DNA of 64,000 nucleotides from an uncultured Lachnospiraceae bacterium (GTDB taxonomy: Bacteria > Bacillota > Clostridia > Lachnospirales > Lachnospiraceae): contig CANQPM010000008.1 in NCBI GenBank assembly GCA_947625775.1, positions 62,001-126,000 on the forward strand. Reading direction: 5' to 3'. A program made the translations under genes and the position numbers. This document shows, piece after piece, positions 43,861 to 53,689 of this stretch. Numbering within the stretch: the first letter of the stretch is position 1; the number at the start of each line of letters is the position of its first letter. The notes under the pieces were generated by a model. The model was not told the origin of the DNA, ran no database searches, and saw only the letters and a program-made list of their open reading frames with translations.

Positions 43861-46800
43861 TGACTTCCTCCTTTATGCGCTCCAGCGCCATTTCCTGTGA
43901 CATATCCTCCAAGCGGCGCACCAGCCTGCTGCCAAGCCTTTTATCAAAACCGCACACGCTGCTGTACGCGCAATATGTACATGCGCCCGCGCCGTTCTGC
44001 TCATACGGATTGAGCCCAATGCTGCCGTCGAGCATATCCGTGCCAAGCTCCCTTATCTTGCGGTTTACAAAATCCGACACTTTCCCAAAATCATCATTTG
44101 AAAGTATCGACGAGCTCTGCGTAAAGCTCCCGTCCTTCTTTTTGGCGACAGGAATAATTGACGACTTACCCTCAAATTCACTGTCGAGAAGACGTATTAT
44201 CTCCTCGTCATCGCTCACCATTCCCGTCATCTTAAGCTTTTCCATTATTTCAGCCTCTATCTCTTTTGCATCGGGACTTCCTTTTTCTGTTTCAGCCAGC
44301 GGATCGCTTACGTGGTAATAGAGCATGGCGGCGGGAATGACACGCGTGTCAGGATTTTTCTTTTTCTGCACCTCCATAGCCGCATTCATATACACGACAA
44401 GCTGCAGCTGCAGACCGTAGTAGAGCGCCGCCAAATCAAATTTTCTTGTGCCTGATTTGTAGTCTATCACCTTTACATATATCTTGTCATCTTTTCTGCA
44501 AGTGTCCACGCGGTCTATCCTGCCAATAAGATGCAGCTTTTCCTCATCTGAAAGCGATATATTTACAGAGTCCAAATCCGAGATTGTCTGAAATGACATT
44601 TCAAAGCTTTCAGGCGTAAACGCGCCCTTTTTCAGCTGATACTGCAAGGTCTGCACTGTCCTGTTCAGGATTCTCTGCATACGCGTTATCATGTATTCGC
44701 TGCGCTTGCTGCTGTAGAGGACTGTCCCGCCATATGAGGCGGCATAGCTTTCAAGACATTCCCCTACAAGCCGCTCGCCAAGCTCGCTTGGAAAGTCAAG
44801 CCATGTGCAGCCCCCGGCGGCAAGCCTGTCGGAAAAGCCCTCCAGCACCGCATGAAAAACATTTCCTATGTCAACGCTCTCAAAGCTGTACTTGTCGCGC
44901 TCCTCCAGAGTCAAGCCGTACTGCAGAAAATGCGCATAAGCGCAGGCGGCGAATTTCTCCAAACGGCTCACGCTGTTTTTAATAACTTGTCCATAGAGCA
45001 ACCTTGCAAGCTCCCTCGGCAGCCTCAAGCCGTCAGCGCCCTTTATGTATGAAAATGCCGCGCGCCTCATCTGCTCCACAATCGGGGCATACTTTTCATT
45101 TCTGACATATGTGTCATAAAGCGTGAAAAACAGCCTGCTTTGACCGATGCCCTCACGCGACGCATAACCGCGCATAAGCCCCACCAGATAAGCCAAACCG
45201 TCAATGGGCGAATTTATCTGCTCCTCGATTGGGCGTAGCTCTGGCTTTTCGATTTCAAGCCGTGAAAAAAGCTTCGACACCATGCTTATAAGATATGCGG
45301 GACTTATGCTTTTCCCCTCGCTGTCAACCTTGGAATACGACAGAAACAAAAGTTCAGAGGGCTTTGTCATATTTATGTACAGGTAAAGCCGCTGTATATA
45401 CATCTTCTGCCGTGGCGTGGGCGCTAGTTCATACTCTGACGCCTGCAGAAATTCCCTGTCAATGTCGGAAATTATTCCGCCGCTGCCGCCGCTTTTGGGT
45501 ATCACGCCGTCATTTACGCCGATAAAAAACAGCGCCTTGATATCGCAGAGCCGTGTGCGCTCAATGTCGCCAATCACAACCTTGTCCACGTTCTGCGGTA
45601 TCGTTCCCACCTTTATCTCGCTAAAGCCCGCGTCAAGGATATCGGCAAACTCCTTTATTTCAAGCTCCTCATCGCCAAGCAGCGCGTCTATCTGCTCCAA
45701 AAGCTCCATGACAAGCCTGTAAATCTGCTCATACTCCTTTGCACGAACTAAGTCGCCGTCTTTTTCAAACTGTCCAGCATATTTGTCAAGCTTTTCCTCA
45801 ATCTGCGCCTTCACTATAAACTCGTAAAGCGCGCCGACAAGCTCACTGCCCTTCGCTTTTTTTATCATAAGCGGCGAAATGCACTCGACAAGCCTTTCCC
45901 TGAGCCTGTCCAGCGCGTCAAGCTCATCAGCCTCATCGTCCTGCCTGTTCATGCGCCTTGTAAAGCGGTTTGTCCATGCCTTTTTGCCGCGTATGCCCAT
46001 GGTAAGACAGTAATTTTCCAAGCGGTCAGTCTCCTCGGAGGTAATTTCCGAAAGACCGCACCTTAAAAAATGAAATACCGATTCATAAGAGTATTCCTGA
46101 ATGACAATCAGCAGCGCACTCCTTATAAATTCGACAAACGGATTGAGTACCAGCTTATTTGTCCTGTCAAGGAAAATCGGTATGTCAAAATGCCCAAAGC
46201 ACTCCTGCGCCAAAAAGCCGTACCGCTCCATGTCGCCCGTGACTACGGCAATGTCACGGTAGCAGTAGCCCTTTTCGCGCACAAGCTCCTTTATTTTAAG
46301 GCACACCTGCCTAAGCTCCTCCTTTGGGTTAGACGCTTCAAAAATTCTGATGCTCTCCTGCGGTTCGTCAAAGACCTTGTAAGGATACCTGAAAAGCTCA
46401 CGCTCCAGATGCGCAAGCCCTGCATTGCTTTTATAGCGGTAAACCGTTTCCGATGAGATTATCACGTCATTTTCGCGTACAGCCCCCGCCTCCCCGCACA
46501 GCCTGTCCAAATCGCGCATTGTCTTCTTACTAAGGTGAAAAAGCTTCTGCTCACCGTCAAGCGCATACGGATTTTCACGCGTATCCATCGTGACAGTGAC
46601 AATCACCTCCGACGCAAGCGTCATAAGCTGCTGTATAACCCTGTTCTGCACAGGCGTAAATCCCGTAAAGCCGTCAAAGACAATCACGCTGTCCTTTATC
46701 ACCCTCGACTTTGGCAGGGCGCTCCTAAGCAAATCCAGCGTTTCCTCCGTCGTAATGTATTTCTCATCAATATACTTCAAAAAACCCTTATACAAGGTAT

Positions 46801-47278
46801 GCAAATCCCTTAACTTATATGCAAGCGCCCCGCGGCTTGACGCATACTCGCAGAGCTTTTCCACATCAGTCGGATTAAGCCCGTACTGCATAAACTCCGA
46901 CAGTGCCGACTTGACCTCGTGTATGTAGCCGAGCCGTCTGACATTCTGGCGCATCACAGTAAGCTCCCCCTCAAGCTCCGCCGCCACGCGCCTGAGCACA
47001 AGACTCTTGCCCGTATCGTCAAGCACGGGCTTTTCCCCGCCGCCGACCTCCTCAAAAATCCTGTGCGAAAGCCGCCCGAAGCTTAACACGTCGATGTTCA
47101 TAATGCCCTTATGGGGGTGCCTTTTTACCATTTCAAGCTGCGTCTGCATAGTAAACTGGTCTGGCACTACAATAAGATAATTCCTGTGTATGTCCGCCTG
47201 CGCCTCCTCGATTATCCTGTTATATACCTGCCAGCTCTTTCCAGCCCCCGAAGCCCCTATATAAAACCTCAATCCCAT
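43850..47278 (-). CDS. addB: ATP-dependent helicase/nuclease subunit B
   Basis: 1142 residues. Walker A is IGASGAGKS (7-15) in the degenerate helicase half. The nuclease half has LIGRIDRVD and VKVIDYKSGTRKF (near 955-990). The 4Fe-4S cluster uses an early cysteine (FAACAYAHFLQYGL) plus the C-terminal group CTYCAYSSVC (near 1102-1111). AddB recognises Chi and cuts the other strand. addB and addA are translationally coupled. The gene is divergent from pepF with a 117-base shared promoter region. Confidence 0.97.
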   Translation of the reverse strand: MGLRFYIGASGAGKSWQVYNRIIEEAQADIHRNYLIVVPDQFTMQTQLEMVKRHPHKGIMNIDVLSFGRLSHRIFEEVGGGEKPVLDDTGKSLVLRRVAAELEGELTVMRQNVRRLGYIHEVKSALSEFMQYGLNPTDVEKLCEYASSRGALAYKLRDLHTLYKGFLKYIDEKYITTEETLDLLRSALPKSRVIKDSVIVFDGFTGFTPVQNRVIQQLMTLASEVIVTVTMDTRENPYALDGEQKLFHLSKKTMRDLDRLCGEAGAVRENDVIISSETVYRYKSNAGLAHLERELFRYPYKVFDEPQESIRIFEASNPKEELRQVCLKIKELVREKGYCYRDIAVVTGDMERYGFLAQECFGHFDIPIFLDRTNKLVLNPFVEFIRSALLIVIQEYSYESVFHFLRCGLSEITSEETDRLENYCLTMGIRGKKAWTNRFTRRMNRQDDEADELDALDRLRERLVECISPLMIKKAKGSELVGALYEFIVKAQIEEKLDKYAGQFEKDGDLVRAKEYEQIYRLVMELLEQIDALLGDEELEIKEFADILDAGFSEIKVGTIPQNVDKVVIGDIERTRLCDIKALFFIGVNDGVIPKSGGSGGIISDIDREFLQASEYELAPTPRQKMYIQRLYLYINMTKPSELLFLSYSKVDSEGKSISPAYLISMVSKLFSRLEIEKPELRPIEEQINSPIDGLAYLVGLMRGYASREGIGQSRLFFTLYDTYVRNEKYAPIVEQMRRAAFSYIKGADGLRLPRELARLLYGQVIKNSVSRLEKFAACAYAHFLQYGLTLEERDKYSFESVDIGNVFHAVLEGFSDRLAAGGCTWLDFPSELGERLVGECLESYAASYGGTVLYSSKRSEYMITRMQRILNRTVQTLQYQLKKGAFTPESFEMSFQTISDLDSVNISLSDEEKLHLIGRIDRVDTCRKDDKIYVKVIDYKSGTRKFDLAALYYGLQLQLVVYMNAAMEVQKKKNPDTRVIPAAMLYYHVSDPLAETEKGSPDAKEIEAEIMEKLKMTGMVSDDEEIIRLLDSEFEGKSSIIPVAKKKDGSFTQSSSILSNDDFGKVSDFVNRKIRELGTDMLDGSIGLNPYEQNGAGACTYCAYSSVCGFDKRLGSRLVRRLEDMSQEMALERIKEEVNGG

Positions 47279-47395
47279 AATATGCCCCTCATTGAAATTT
47301 TAAACGATTTCTTTTTTATTTTGTTTTAGTCTAGCATAATTATACAAAAAATGGTAGAGTAAAAGCGAGGATTATTTTTTAGGAGGTCATAAGAT

Positions 47396-49213
47396 ATGAG
47401 TGACGCATCTTGCAATGTTTCAGTATTTGAACGCAGAAAAGACGTTCCAAAGGAATACACATGGGCTACAGAGGATTTGTACGCCTCTGATGACGAATGG
47501 AAATCCGAGCTTGACAGGCTAAAGGAGCTCCCCGCCAGGCTGGAAGCTTTTCAGGGCACACTTTCAAAAAGCGCAGAACAGCTTCTCAAATTTTTACAGT
47601 TTCAAGACGAAATTTCAGTAACCCTTGACCGATTTGCCAACTATTCAATGCGCAAGGCAGACGAGGACACAAAAAACACCGTTTACCAAGGCTTCAAAGA
47701 CCAGACAAACGGCATATATGTCGCAATTTCCTCCGCCCTTGCCTTTGCAGAGCCCGAGATACTTGCCATAGAGGACAGCACGCTTGAAGGCTTTTTTGCG
47801 GATAAGCCCGAGCTTAACGTCTACAGGCGTTATATAAACGACATACGCCGCAAACGCGCGCATATTCTCACAAACGCGGAGGAAAAAATACTTGCGGCGG
47901 CAGGAGACCTCGCGCAGGCGCCTGACGATATTTTCGGTCTATTGAACGACGCAGACATGACCTTTGATTCGGTAACTGATATAGAAGGCAACCGCCATGC
48001 CGTGACGCATGCAAACTTTATCAAGCTGCAGCAAAATTCTGACAGAAGTGTCAGAAAAGCCGCTATGGAATCGCTTTACAAAACCTATAAAAACCACAAA
48101 AACACCTCAGCAGCGCTTTTATCCGCGCAGATGAAACAGCTTAAATTTTTTGCCTCAATGCGCAAATATGACAGCGCCCTAAGCGCCGCGCTTGACGCAG
48201 CAAACGTCGATACCGCCGTATATTACAATCTTATTGAGACTGTCCACGAAAATATGGAGTCAATGTACCGCTACGTGCGTTTAAGGAAAAAACTCCTGCG
48301 CGTTGACGAGCTCCATATGTATGACCTCTACGCGCCAATGGTGCCAAACTTTGAAAAGACCGTCACCTATGACGAGGCAAAACTGAATATAAAAAATGCG
48401 CTTTCCGTGCTCGGCGGGGATTATGTCGCCCTGCTCGACGAAGGCTTTAACAACCGCTGGATTGACATTTATGAAAATGACGGCAAACGCAGCGGCGCAT
48501 ATTCCAGCGGCGCAAGGGTTCACCCATACGTGCTGCTTAATTACAACAACACCCTTGACAGCGAATTTACCCTGGCGCACGAAATGGGACACGCCATTCA
48601 TTCATACCTTTCAAACAAAAACCAGCCCGTGATTGATTCCGACTATGTGATTTTTGTGGCGGAAGTAGCCTCCACCTGCAACGAAGCGCTTTTAATGCAG
48701 CATCTTTTAAAGAACACGGCAGACAAAAAAGAACGCGCCTACCTGATAAATTATTTTCTGGAACAGTTCAGGACCACACTCTATAGACAGACCATGTTTG
48801 CTGAATTTGAGCTAAAAATGAGCGAGCTGGTTCAAAAAGGCGAAAGCGTTAATTCCAAAACCGCATGCGAAGTTTATTATAATTTGCTAAAGCTCTATTT
48901 TGGAGATAACATAGTAATCGATTCCCAGCTAAAGCTTGAATGGGCGCGCATACCACATTTCTATTATAATTTTTACGTGTACCAGTACGCCACAGGCTTT
49001 TCAGCCGCAATCGCGCTGTCGCAGAAAATACTCAAAGAAGGCGAGCCCGCCGTTAAAGCATACAAGGAAAAATTTCTAAGCGCAGGCTGCTCTAAAGATC
49101 CTGTATCAATATTAAAAGACGCCGGCGTCGACATGTCCACCAAAGCGCCAATAGAGGAGGCACTGAAACTGTTTGATGGATTAATTGATGAAATGGAAGA
49201 ACTAATGAAATAA
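47396..49213 (+). CDS. pepF: oligoendopeptidase F
   Basis: 605 residues, M3-family zinc peptidase. The active site is LAHEMGHAIHSYLS (H395, E396, H399), with the third ligand E in the following EVASTCNEALL. The family motif HPYVLLNYNNTLDSEFTLAHE is complete. It degrades peptides of about 7-17 residues in the cytosol. The start is fixed by AGGAGGTCATAAGAT. The usual length is 600-610. No terminator of the common type follows; a large palindrome starts 56 bases downstream. Confidence 0.96.
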   Translation: MSDASCNVSVFERRKDVPKEYTWATEDLYASDDEWKSELDRLKELPARLEAFQGTLSKSAEQLLKFLQFQDEISVTLDRFANYSMRKADEDTKNTVYQGFKDQTNGIYVAISSALAFAEPEILAIEDSTLEGFFADKPELNVYRRYINDIRRKRAHILTNAEEKILAAAGDLAQAPDDIFGLLNDADMTFDSVTDIEGNRHAVTHANFIKLQQNSDRSVRKAAMESLYKTYKNHKNTSAALLSAQMKQLKFFASMRKYDSALSAALDAANVDTAVYYNLIETVHENMESMYRYVRLRKKLLRVDELHMYDLYAPMVPNFEKTVTYDEAKLNIKNALSVLGGDYVALLDEGFNNRWIDIYENDGKRSGAYSSGARVHPYVLLNYNNTLDSEFTLAHEMGHAIHSYLSNKNQPVIDSDYVIFVAEVASTCNEALLMQHLLKNTADKKERAYLINYFLEQFRTTLYRQTMFAEFELKMSELVQKGESVNSKTACEVYYNLLKLYFGDNIVIDSQLKLEWARIPHFYYNFYVYQYATGFSAAIALSQKILKEGEPAVKAYKEKFLSAGCSKDPVSILKDAGVDMSTKAPIEEALKLFDGLIDEMEELMK

Positions 49214-49268
49214 CAAGTAACATCTTTATGAAATGGAGAAGTCTCTGAAATGCACCATAATGAAATTA

Positions 49269-49486
49269 GCCGGCTATGTCTGTTCGGTGGGGCTTGGGGC
49301 TGATGGTGACATTTCCTTATGTAATGCCAGAACACCTAGGCGGAAATTTGCACGGATGCAAATTTCAGGCGCGACTGCGGCACGGACGCCGCACTCGCGC
49401 CGGCGCCGACCGCCTTAGAACACCTTTTCGCATTACATTAGGAAATTCCCATCAGCACCACGCCCCACCGAACAGACATAGCCGGC
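49269..49486. repeat. 218 bp multi-branched palindrome
   Basis: Outer arms of 24 bases (49269-49292 and 49463-49486) are perfectly complementary, beginning GCCGGCTATGTCTGTTCGG. An imperfect inner arm of about 34 bases follows (49293-49327 with 49430-49462). The centre holds GAAATTTGC/GCAAATTTC around ACGGAT, and GGCGCGA-TGCGGC / GCCGCA-TCGCGCC around ACGGAC. No ORF fits inside. It lies between the convergent pepF and DUF4261 genes. It could be a non-autonomous mobile element, a REP-like element or a strong structured terminator. Confidence 0.8.
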
Positions 49487-49495
49487 GTCCTCCCT

Positions 49496-50401
49496 CTAAT
49501 CCCTAATCCCCGCCGCATACTCCCCCATATCAACATCAATCACCATCCTAGCAGGCTGCACCAGCGAATTTTCATACCTCACCTTCCACTGCACATTCGG
49601 ACTCATCTCCCCATCCTCAATACCATCAACATGATCCTCCGACTCTATCGGATTTTCATTATCATAAATATACGAAAGCAAATTGTACGCATGCTCAACC
49701 ACAAAATCATGATGCATTCCATTAAAATGATACTGCAAATCTGGCAGAAACAACGCACTCATTCCCAAAGTGTCAACTATTTTGTCATCGCTCCCCTGAA
49801 TACTAAAAAATCTCACATTAACCGCATAATGTATAAACCGCGATTCCTTTGGCATAGTACATTCCATAATCGCCTCTCTCGTAATCATCTTTTTAGACGT
49901 CTCAAACACTACCGCCCTGCACGATGGAAACATCTCAACCAGCGCCTCGACATATTCCACCAGCATTTCAGCCCTGTCCTTGTAATTCAGCGCTGATGCC
50001 AGCATATCCGTTGCTACTACCTGATATCCGCACTCGTCAAGAATTTCCTCTCCATCCTCGCAATCCCAAAGCTGGCTTGACGCAAACACATCCATCACAG
50101 GCTGCTTTATTTTGCTGCACCCCATAATCATAAGCTGAGGCGACAAATCCATATTCTTCTTTTCAGAATGAACCTTATATTTTTTAGGACAAAAGCCTGC
50201 TGACTTCTCGCTGTAGCTAAAGCACTCAGTTTCTCCAAGGTGCTTATTCATAATTGCCGTCATAGCCTCCTGCTCGGGCATTTTGCATTTTTTCTCCATG
50301 AGCAGATGGATAATGAATACCTTTCCCGGCTTGTCCTCCGTCTGGCTCAAATCCTGCTCAAAAAATCTTTCCTCCTGTTTCGGCTTCCTCGATTTTCCCA
50401 T
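49496..50401 (-). CDS. DUF4261 domain protein
   Basis: 301 residues from MGKSRKPKQEERFFEQ. GGAGGAATTACT before 50401 fixes the start, although the frame is open 24 codons more. The middle and end (VFIIHLLMEKKCKMP near 25-40, QLMIMGCSKI, QLWDCEDGEEIL, YHFNGMHHDFVVEHAYNLLSYIYDN) match the DUF4261 family, which often occurs in several copies per genome and next to SMI1-type genes. No enzyme motif is visible. Function unknown; a link to contact-dependent toxin immunity has been guessed for such families, which is inference. Confidence 0.75.
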   Translation of the reverse strand: MGKSRKPKQEERFFEQDLSQTEDKPGKVFIIHLLMEKKCKMPEQEAMTAIMNKHLGETECFSYSEKSAGFCPKKYKVHSEKKNMDLSPQLMIMGCSKIKQPVMDVFASSQLWDCEDGEEILDECGYQVVATDMLASALNYKDRAEMLVEYVEALVEMFPSCRAVVFETSKKMITREAIMECTMPKESRFIHYAVNVRFFSIQGSDDKIVDTLGMSALFLPDLQYHFNGMHHDFVVEHAYNLLSYIYDNENPIESEDHVDGIEDGEMSPNVQWKVRYENSLVQPARMVIDVDMGEYAAGIRD

Positions 50402-50516
50402 AGTAATTCCTCCTTTAATTACCGTTGCATTTATCTTTGATAAAAATGCTTTATGCCTTATTATAACACTCAAATAAGCCAGACGCCACTGTTAATTTGT
50501 CCCCTTCCTGTCCCCT

Positions 50517-50556
50517 TCTTGTCACTCTGCTGCCGTTTGTGAAAGGCGTATGAATA
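50517..50556 (-). pseudogene. remnant of an sdpI 3' end
   Basis: About 39 bases (50517-50555) match the last codons of the intact sdpI (52749-52787), with one difference within the matched part; they encode the end YAFHKRQQSD. Nothing else of sdpI remains. The scar shows that this segment was once beside another sdpI copy. Confidence 0.7.
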
Positions 50557-50573
50557 CGTTCGGTTTATTAAAC

Positions 50574-50611
50574 AAAAAACGCCAAGACAGCATTTTTGCC
50601 GTCTCAGCGTT
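50574..50611 (-). terminator. terminator of the alpha/beta hydrolase gene
   Basis: Minus strand AACGC-GAGACGGC pairs with GCTGTC-GCGTT around AAAAAT, followed by TTTTTTG, 36 bases after the stop at 50647. It ends on the plus side with the same GTTCCTTAATGTTTTTT found at 8944-8960. Confidence 0.85.
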
Positions 50612-50646
50612 CCTTAATGTTTTTTAATTTATTTCAATGCCAGTCA

Positions 50647-51645
50647 CTATTTCATGTTCTTTCTGAAAAACTCCTCCAGCTTATCAAACGGTATCGCGTT
50701 TTTGCCGCCGCCGTCATAGAGGTCTGTATGCACAGCGTCAGGAATGAGCAAAAGCTCCTTGTTGTCCGTGTATTTGCTGTCCTTCACCATTTCCGCGTAT
50801 GCGTCCTTGCCAAAATAGCATGAGTGCGCTTTCTCGCCATGCATAACCATGACCGCGCTGCGGATTTCATTGCTGTACTTGAGTATCGGCTGATTTATGA
50901 ATGACTCGCAGCCGATTACGTTCCAGCCACCGTTTGAGTTGAGCGACCTTGCATGATAACCGCGGCTTGTCTTGTAGTAATCATAATAGTCCTTTACGAA
51001 AAATGCCGCGTCCTCGGGAAGCGGATCGACTACCCCGCCGCCAAGCTTATATTCACCCGCCTTTAAATCCTCAAGCCTCTGGGCGCACATTGCTGCCTTT
51101 TTCTGATAGCGCTGTTCTTCACTGTCCTCGCTGTCAAAATAACCTTTTGCGTTTACCCTTGTCATGTCATACATGGTTGAGGCTACCGTCGCCTTGATTC
51201 TGGTGTCCAACGCCGCCGCATTAAGCGCCATGCCGCCCCAGCCGCATATGCCGATAATGCCGATTTTATCAGAATCCGCCTTGTCATTCAAGGACAGGAA
51301 ATCCACCGCCGCCATAAAATCCTCAGTATTTATGTCAGGCGATGCCATATATCTCACATTGCCGCCGCTCTCTCCTGTAAACGAAGGATCAAAGGCAATT
51401 GTTAAAAAGCCCTTCTCCGCCATAGTCTGGGCATAAAGCCCCGAACACTGCTCCTTTACCGCTCCAAAAGGACCGCACACGGCAATCGCGGGAAGCCTGC
51501 CCTGCGCGTTTTTCGGCGCATACATATCCGCCGCCAGCGTAATTCCGTAGCGGTTTACAAATGTCACCTTGCTGTGCTCTGTCTTTTCACTCTTTGGGAA
51601 GGTCTTATCCCATTCCATTGTAAGCTTTAATTCTTCTTTTTTCAT
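50647..51645 (-). CDS. alpha/beta hydrolase (dienelactone-hydrolase-like)
   Basis: 332 residues. The nucleophile elbow IGICGWGGMAL near 148-158 places a cysteine (G-x-C-x-G) in the nucleophile position, as in dienelactone hydrolases, unlike the serine of most lipases. An acidic residue sits in MVMHGEKAHS and the histidine in IPDAVHTDLYDG. The YcjY-type proteins with this build have unknown substrates. It is transcribed away from the LysR gene, whose product may control it. GGACGG-type weak ribosome-binding site. Confidence 0.85.
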   Translation of the reverse strand: MKKEELKLTMEWDKTFPKSEKTEHSKVTFVNRYGITLAADMYAPKNAQGRLPAIAVCGPFGAVKEQCSGLYAQTMAEKGFLTIAFDPSFTGESGGNVRYMASPDINTEDFMAAVDFLSLNDKADSDKIGIIGICGWGGMALNAAALDTRIKATVASTMYDMTRVNAKGYFDSEDSEEQRYQKKAAMCAQRLEDLKAGEYKLGGGVVDPLPEDAAFFVKDYYDYYKTSRGYHARSLNSNGGWNVIGCESFINQPILKYSNEIRSAVMVMHGEKAHSCYFGKDAYAEMVKDSKYTDNKELLLIPDAVHTDLYDGGGKNAIPFDKLEEFFRKNMK

Positions 51646-51845
51646 AATGCGTTTACCGTCCTTTCTGCGTGTGAGACTTGGTTATTTTTACTGTTCTATA
51701 TGTTTTTATTATAACGTCTTGTTTTTTATTGCGCTAATGGTTATAATGAATATCGTGATATTCTTTTTATGAATATCATATGGCGACGCAAATCAAATGC
51801 GCTGGCATAATGCTATCGCACCACATCACGGAAACGGAGAAAAAT

Positions 51846-52727
51846 ATGGAAATACGCTCATTACGATACTTTCTTGCTGCCGCAAGGGAAGAAAATATGA
51901 CAAGAGCGGCAGAGCTTCTGCACGTCACACAGCCCACGCTCTCTAAGGCGCTCCGCTCATTGGAGGACGAGCTTGGCAAAAAACTGTTTACACGCCACAG
52001 CTTCAGCATTTCACTAACAGAGGAAGGAATCCTGCTGCGCGACAGGGCGGCGGATTTGGTTGCAATGGCTGATAAGATTGAAAAGGAATTTTTGTCGCTT
52101 GATGATATCACAGGCGGAGAACTGTTTCTTGGACTTGCCGAATCATACCAGATTAGGCATCTTGCAAAAGAAATACGCAAATTCAAAAGCGTTTATCCCA
52201 AGCTCAGATACCACATCACCAGTGGCGACACAGAACAGGTCACTGAAAAGCTGGACAAGGGGCTTCTGGATTTTGCAGTTCTGTGCGACACTCCTGACAC
52301 GCGCAAATATGACCATATCGCCTTCCCCGAGCCCGACATATGGGGCGTGGTTATGCCGCATGACGCCCCGCTCGCGGTTAAGGAAAAAATCTGTATAGAC
52401 GACCTTATAGGGCTGCCCTTGTTTTCATCACGGCAGGGCTGGGAAAACGACATCAGCAGATGGTGCGGCGAACGCCGAGACGAGCTTCATCTGGAGGGTT
52501 CTTTCAGGCTTGCATACAACGCGTCGGTTTTTGTAAAGGAAGGGCTTGGCTATCAGCTTTGCCTTGACCATCTGATAAATACGTCGCCCGAAAGTGGGCT
52601 TGTGTTCAGACCGCTCCATCCAAGGCTTGAAGCCAGACTCTTTTTGATATGGAATAAATACCAGACCTTCACTCCGATTGCGGAAAGGTTTCTCGCGCAG
52701 GTGAAAAACAGCTTTGCGGAATACTGA
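51846..52727 (+). CDS. LysR-family transcriptional regulator
   Basis: 293 residues from MEIRSLRYFLAAAREENMTRAAELLHVTQPTLSKALRSLE, a standard LysR winged helix (residues 1-60). The effector-binding domain (90-293) includes ELFLGLAESYQIRHLAKEIR. The start is placed at 51846 with CGGAG upstream; the frame is open 22 codons more. It is divergent from the hydrolase gene, the usual arrangement for a LysR regulator and its target. A decayed copy of its 3' third lies at 54355-54582. It converges with sdpI. Confidence 0.92.
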   Translation: MEIRSLRYFLAAAREENMTRAAELLHVTQPTLSKALRSLEDELGKKLFTRHSFSISLTEEGILLRDRAADLVAMADKIEKEFLSLDDITGGELFLGLAESYQIRHLAKEIRKFKSVYPKLRYHITSGDTEQVTEKLDKGLLDFAVLCDTPDTRKYDHIAFPEPDIWGVVMPHDAPLAVKEKICIDDLIGLPLFSSRQGWENDISRWCGERRDELHLEGSFRLAYNASVFVKEGLGYQLCLDHLINTSPESGLVFRPLHPRLEARLFLIWNKYQTFTPIAERFLAQVKNSFAEY

Positions 52728-52740
52728 CACATTAAAATTT

Positions 52741-53400
52741 TTATCCCGTCTTGTCGCTCTGCTGCCGTTTGTGAAAGGCGTATGAATATATTACGGGTAT
52801 CGCGATAAGCATAACTATTATGACAGAAAACGTAATGCCAAATGTTTCTTCGGGCAGGAACGCGCAAAACATGAACACAGTCCCGCCAAGCAGCCACACC
52901 TTTCCGCCAAAGCGGTGCGTCGCGTTCCAGTTTTCCTCATTTTCAAGCGTCCATTTTATTCTGATTCCTATTGTCTTATTCTGCCTGATTTTGGGAAAAT
53001 AATTGCCAAGCAGGGCGAACAAAATTCCAAAAAAGATTATTGCAATCCTGCCGACATTTAAGCCTGTGCCGAGGGCTTGCGCGTAAATTACTGCGCTTGC
53101 AAAGAGCGACACGGCGGGAATAAGCCAAAATATCATATTCATAATTTTCCTTGTCTGTTTTTTGTTGCTGCAGTCCGACGCTGTGAAAAAAATACAAGCC
53201 CAGTGTCCCGCAAGCATAATAGCGGGAAAGCCAAACACTGCAAATGCCCTGCTGCTCCAGCCGTTTGCAGCGCCGTCAAAGCCCCAGTGCGTCACAATGC
53301 GCTGCGGCAGCAAATCCCAATATACTATGCCTATTATAACAGGCATCAGTATTATCACAGAAGAAATCATACATCTCCATTTATTGTTTTTAATCATCAT
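52741..53400 (-). CDS. sdpI: SdpI-family membrane protein
   Basis: 219 residues with six hydrophobic segments. The DUF1648 region contains PQRIVTHWGFDGAANGWSSR (about 32-51). The SdpI part has GNYFPKIRQNKTIGIRIKWTLENEENWNATHRFGGKVW (about 131-168), the family signature. In Bacillus, SdpI protects against the SdpC toxin and transmits the signal to SdpR at the membrane. It follows sdpR with one base between. No sdpC toxin gene was seen in the window, so it could be an orphan immunity and sensing pair. Confidence 0.9.
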   Translation of the reverse strand: MMIKNNKWRCMISSVIILMPVIIGIVYWDLLPQRIVTHWGFDGAANGWSSRAFAVFGFPAIMLAGHWACIFFTASDCSNKKQTRKIMNMIFWLIPAVSLFASAVIYAQALGTGLNVGRIAIIFFGILFALLGNYFPKIRQNKTIGIRIKWTLENEENWNATHRFGGKVWLLGGTVFMFCAFLPEETFGITFSVIIVMLIAIPVIYSYAFHKRQQSDKTG

Positions 53401-53401
53401 A

Positions 53402-53671
53402 TTAATCCCTTCCTTCCTTCAAATCAGTAATCCACAGCATTACCTCCTCCAATACAGAGGCATTCAGTTCATAAAAAATAAATTTGCCCTCACGGTTATC
53501 CCTGATTAAATCCGCGTCCTTAAGCACCGACAGATGCCTTGAAATAGAGGCGTCTGTCACTGGAAAATGAGCTGCAATCTCGCCAGCGGACATTTTTCCG
53601 TTTTTCAGCATATTCAGTATTTCCCTGCGTATCGGATCGGCAAGGGCTTTCAGCGTCTGCTGTAATCCCAA
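53402..53671 (-). CDS. sdpR: SdpR-type ArsR-family repressor
   Basis: 89 residues, compact winged helix: LKALADPIRREILNMLKNGK, SAGEIAAHFPVTDASISRHLSVLKDADLI. It lacks the metal-binding cysteines of ArsR/SmtB, as in SdpR. It is expected to repress its own operon by binding the perfect palindrome upstream, and to be tied up at the membrane by SdpI when toxin is present. Ribosome-binding site GAAAGGAGG. Confidence 0.9.
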   Translation of the reverse strand: MGLQQTLKALADPIRREILNMLKNGKMSAGEIAAHFPVTDASISRHLSVLKDADLIRDNREGKFIFYELNASVLEEVMLWITDLKEGRD

Positions 53672-53689
53672 GATAAAGCCTCCTTTCTT

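Noticed and set aside
40021-47329. Many plus-strand frames opposite addAB
   Set aside because: Shadows of two highly conserved genes with intact motifs.
49269-49486. Integron attC site
   Set aside because: The inner arms do not show the attC core sites, no integrase is near, and the arms are much longer than in attC.
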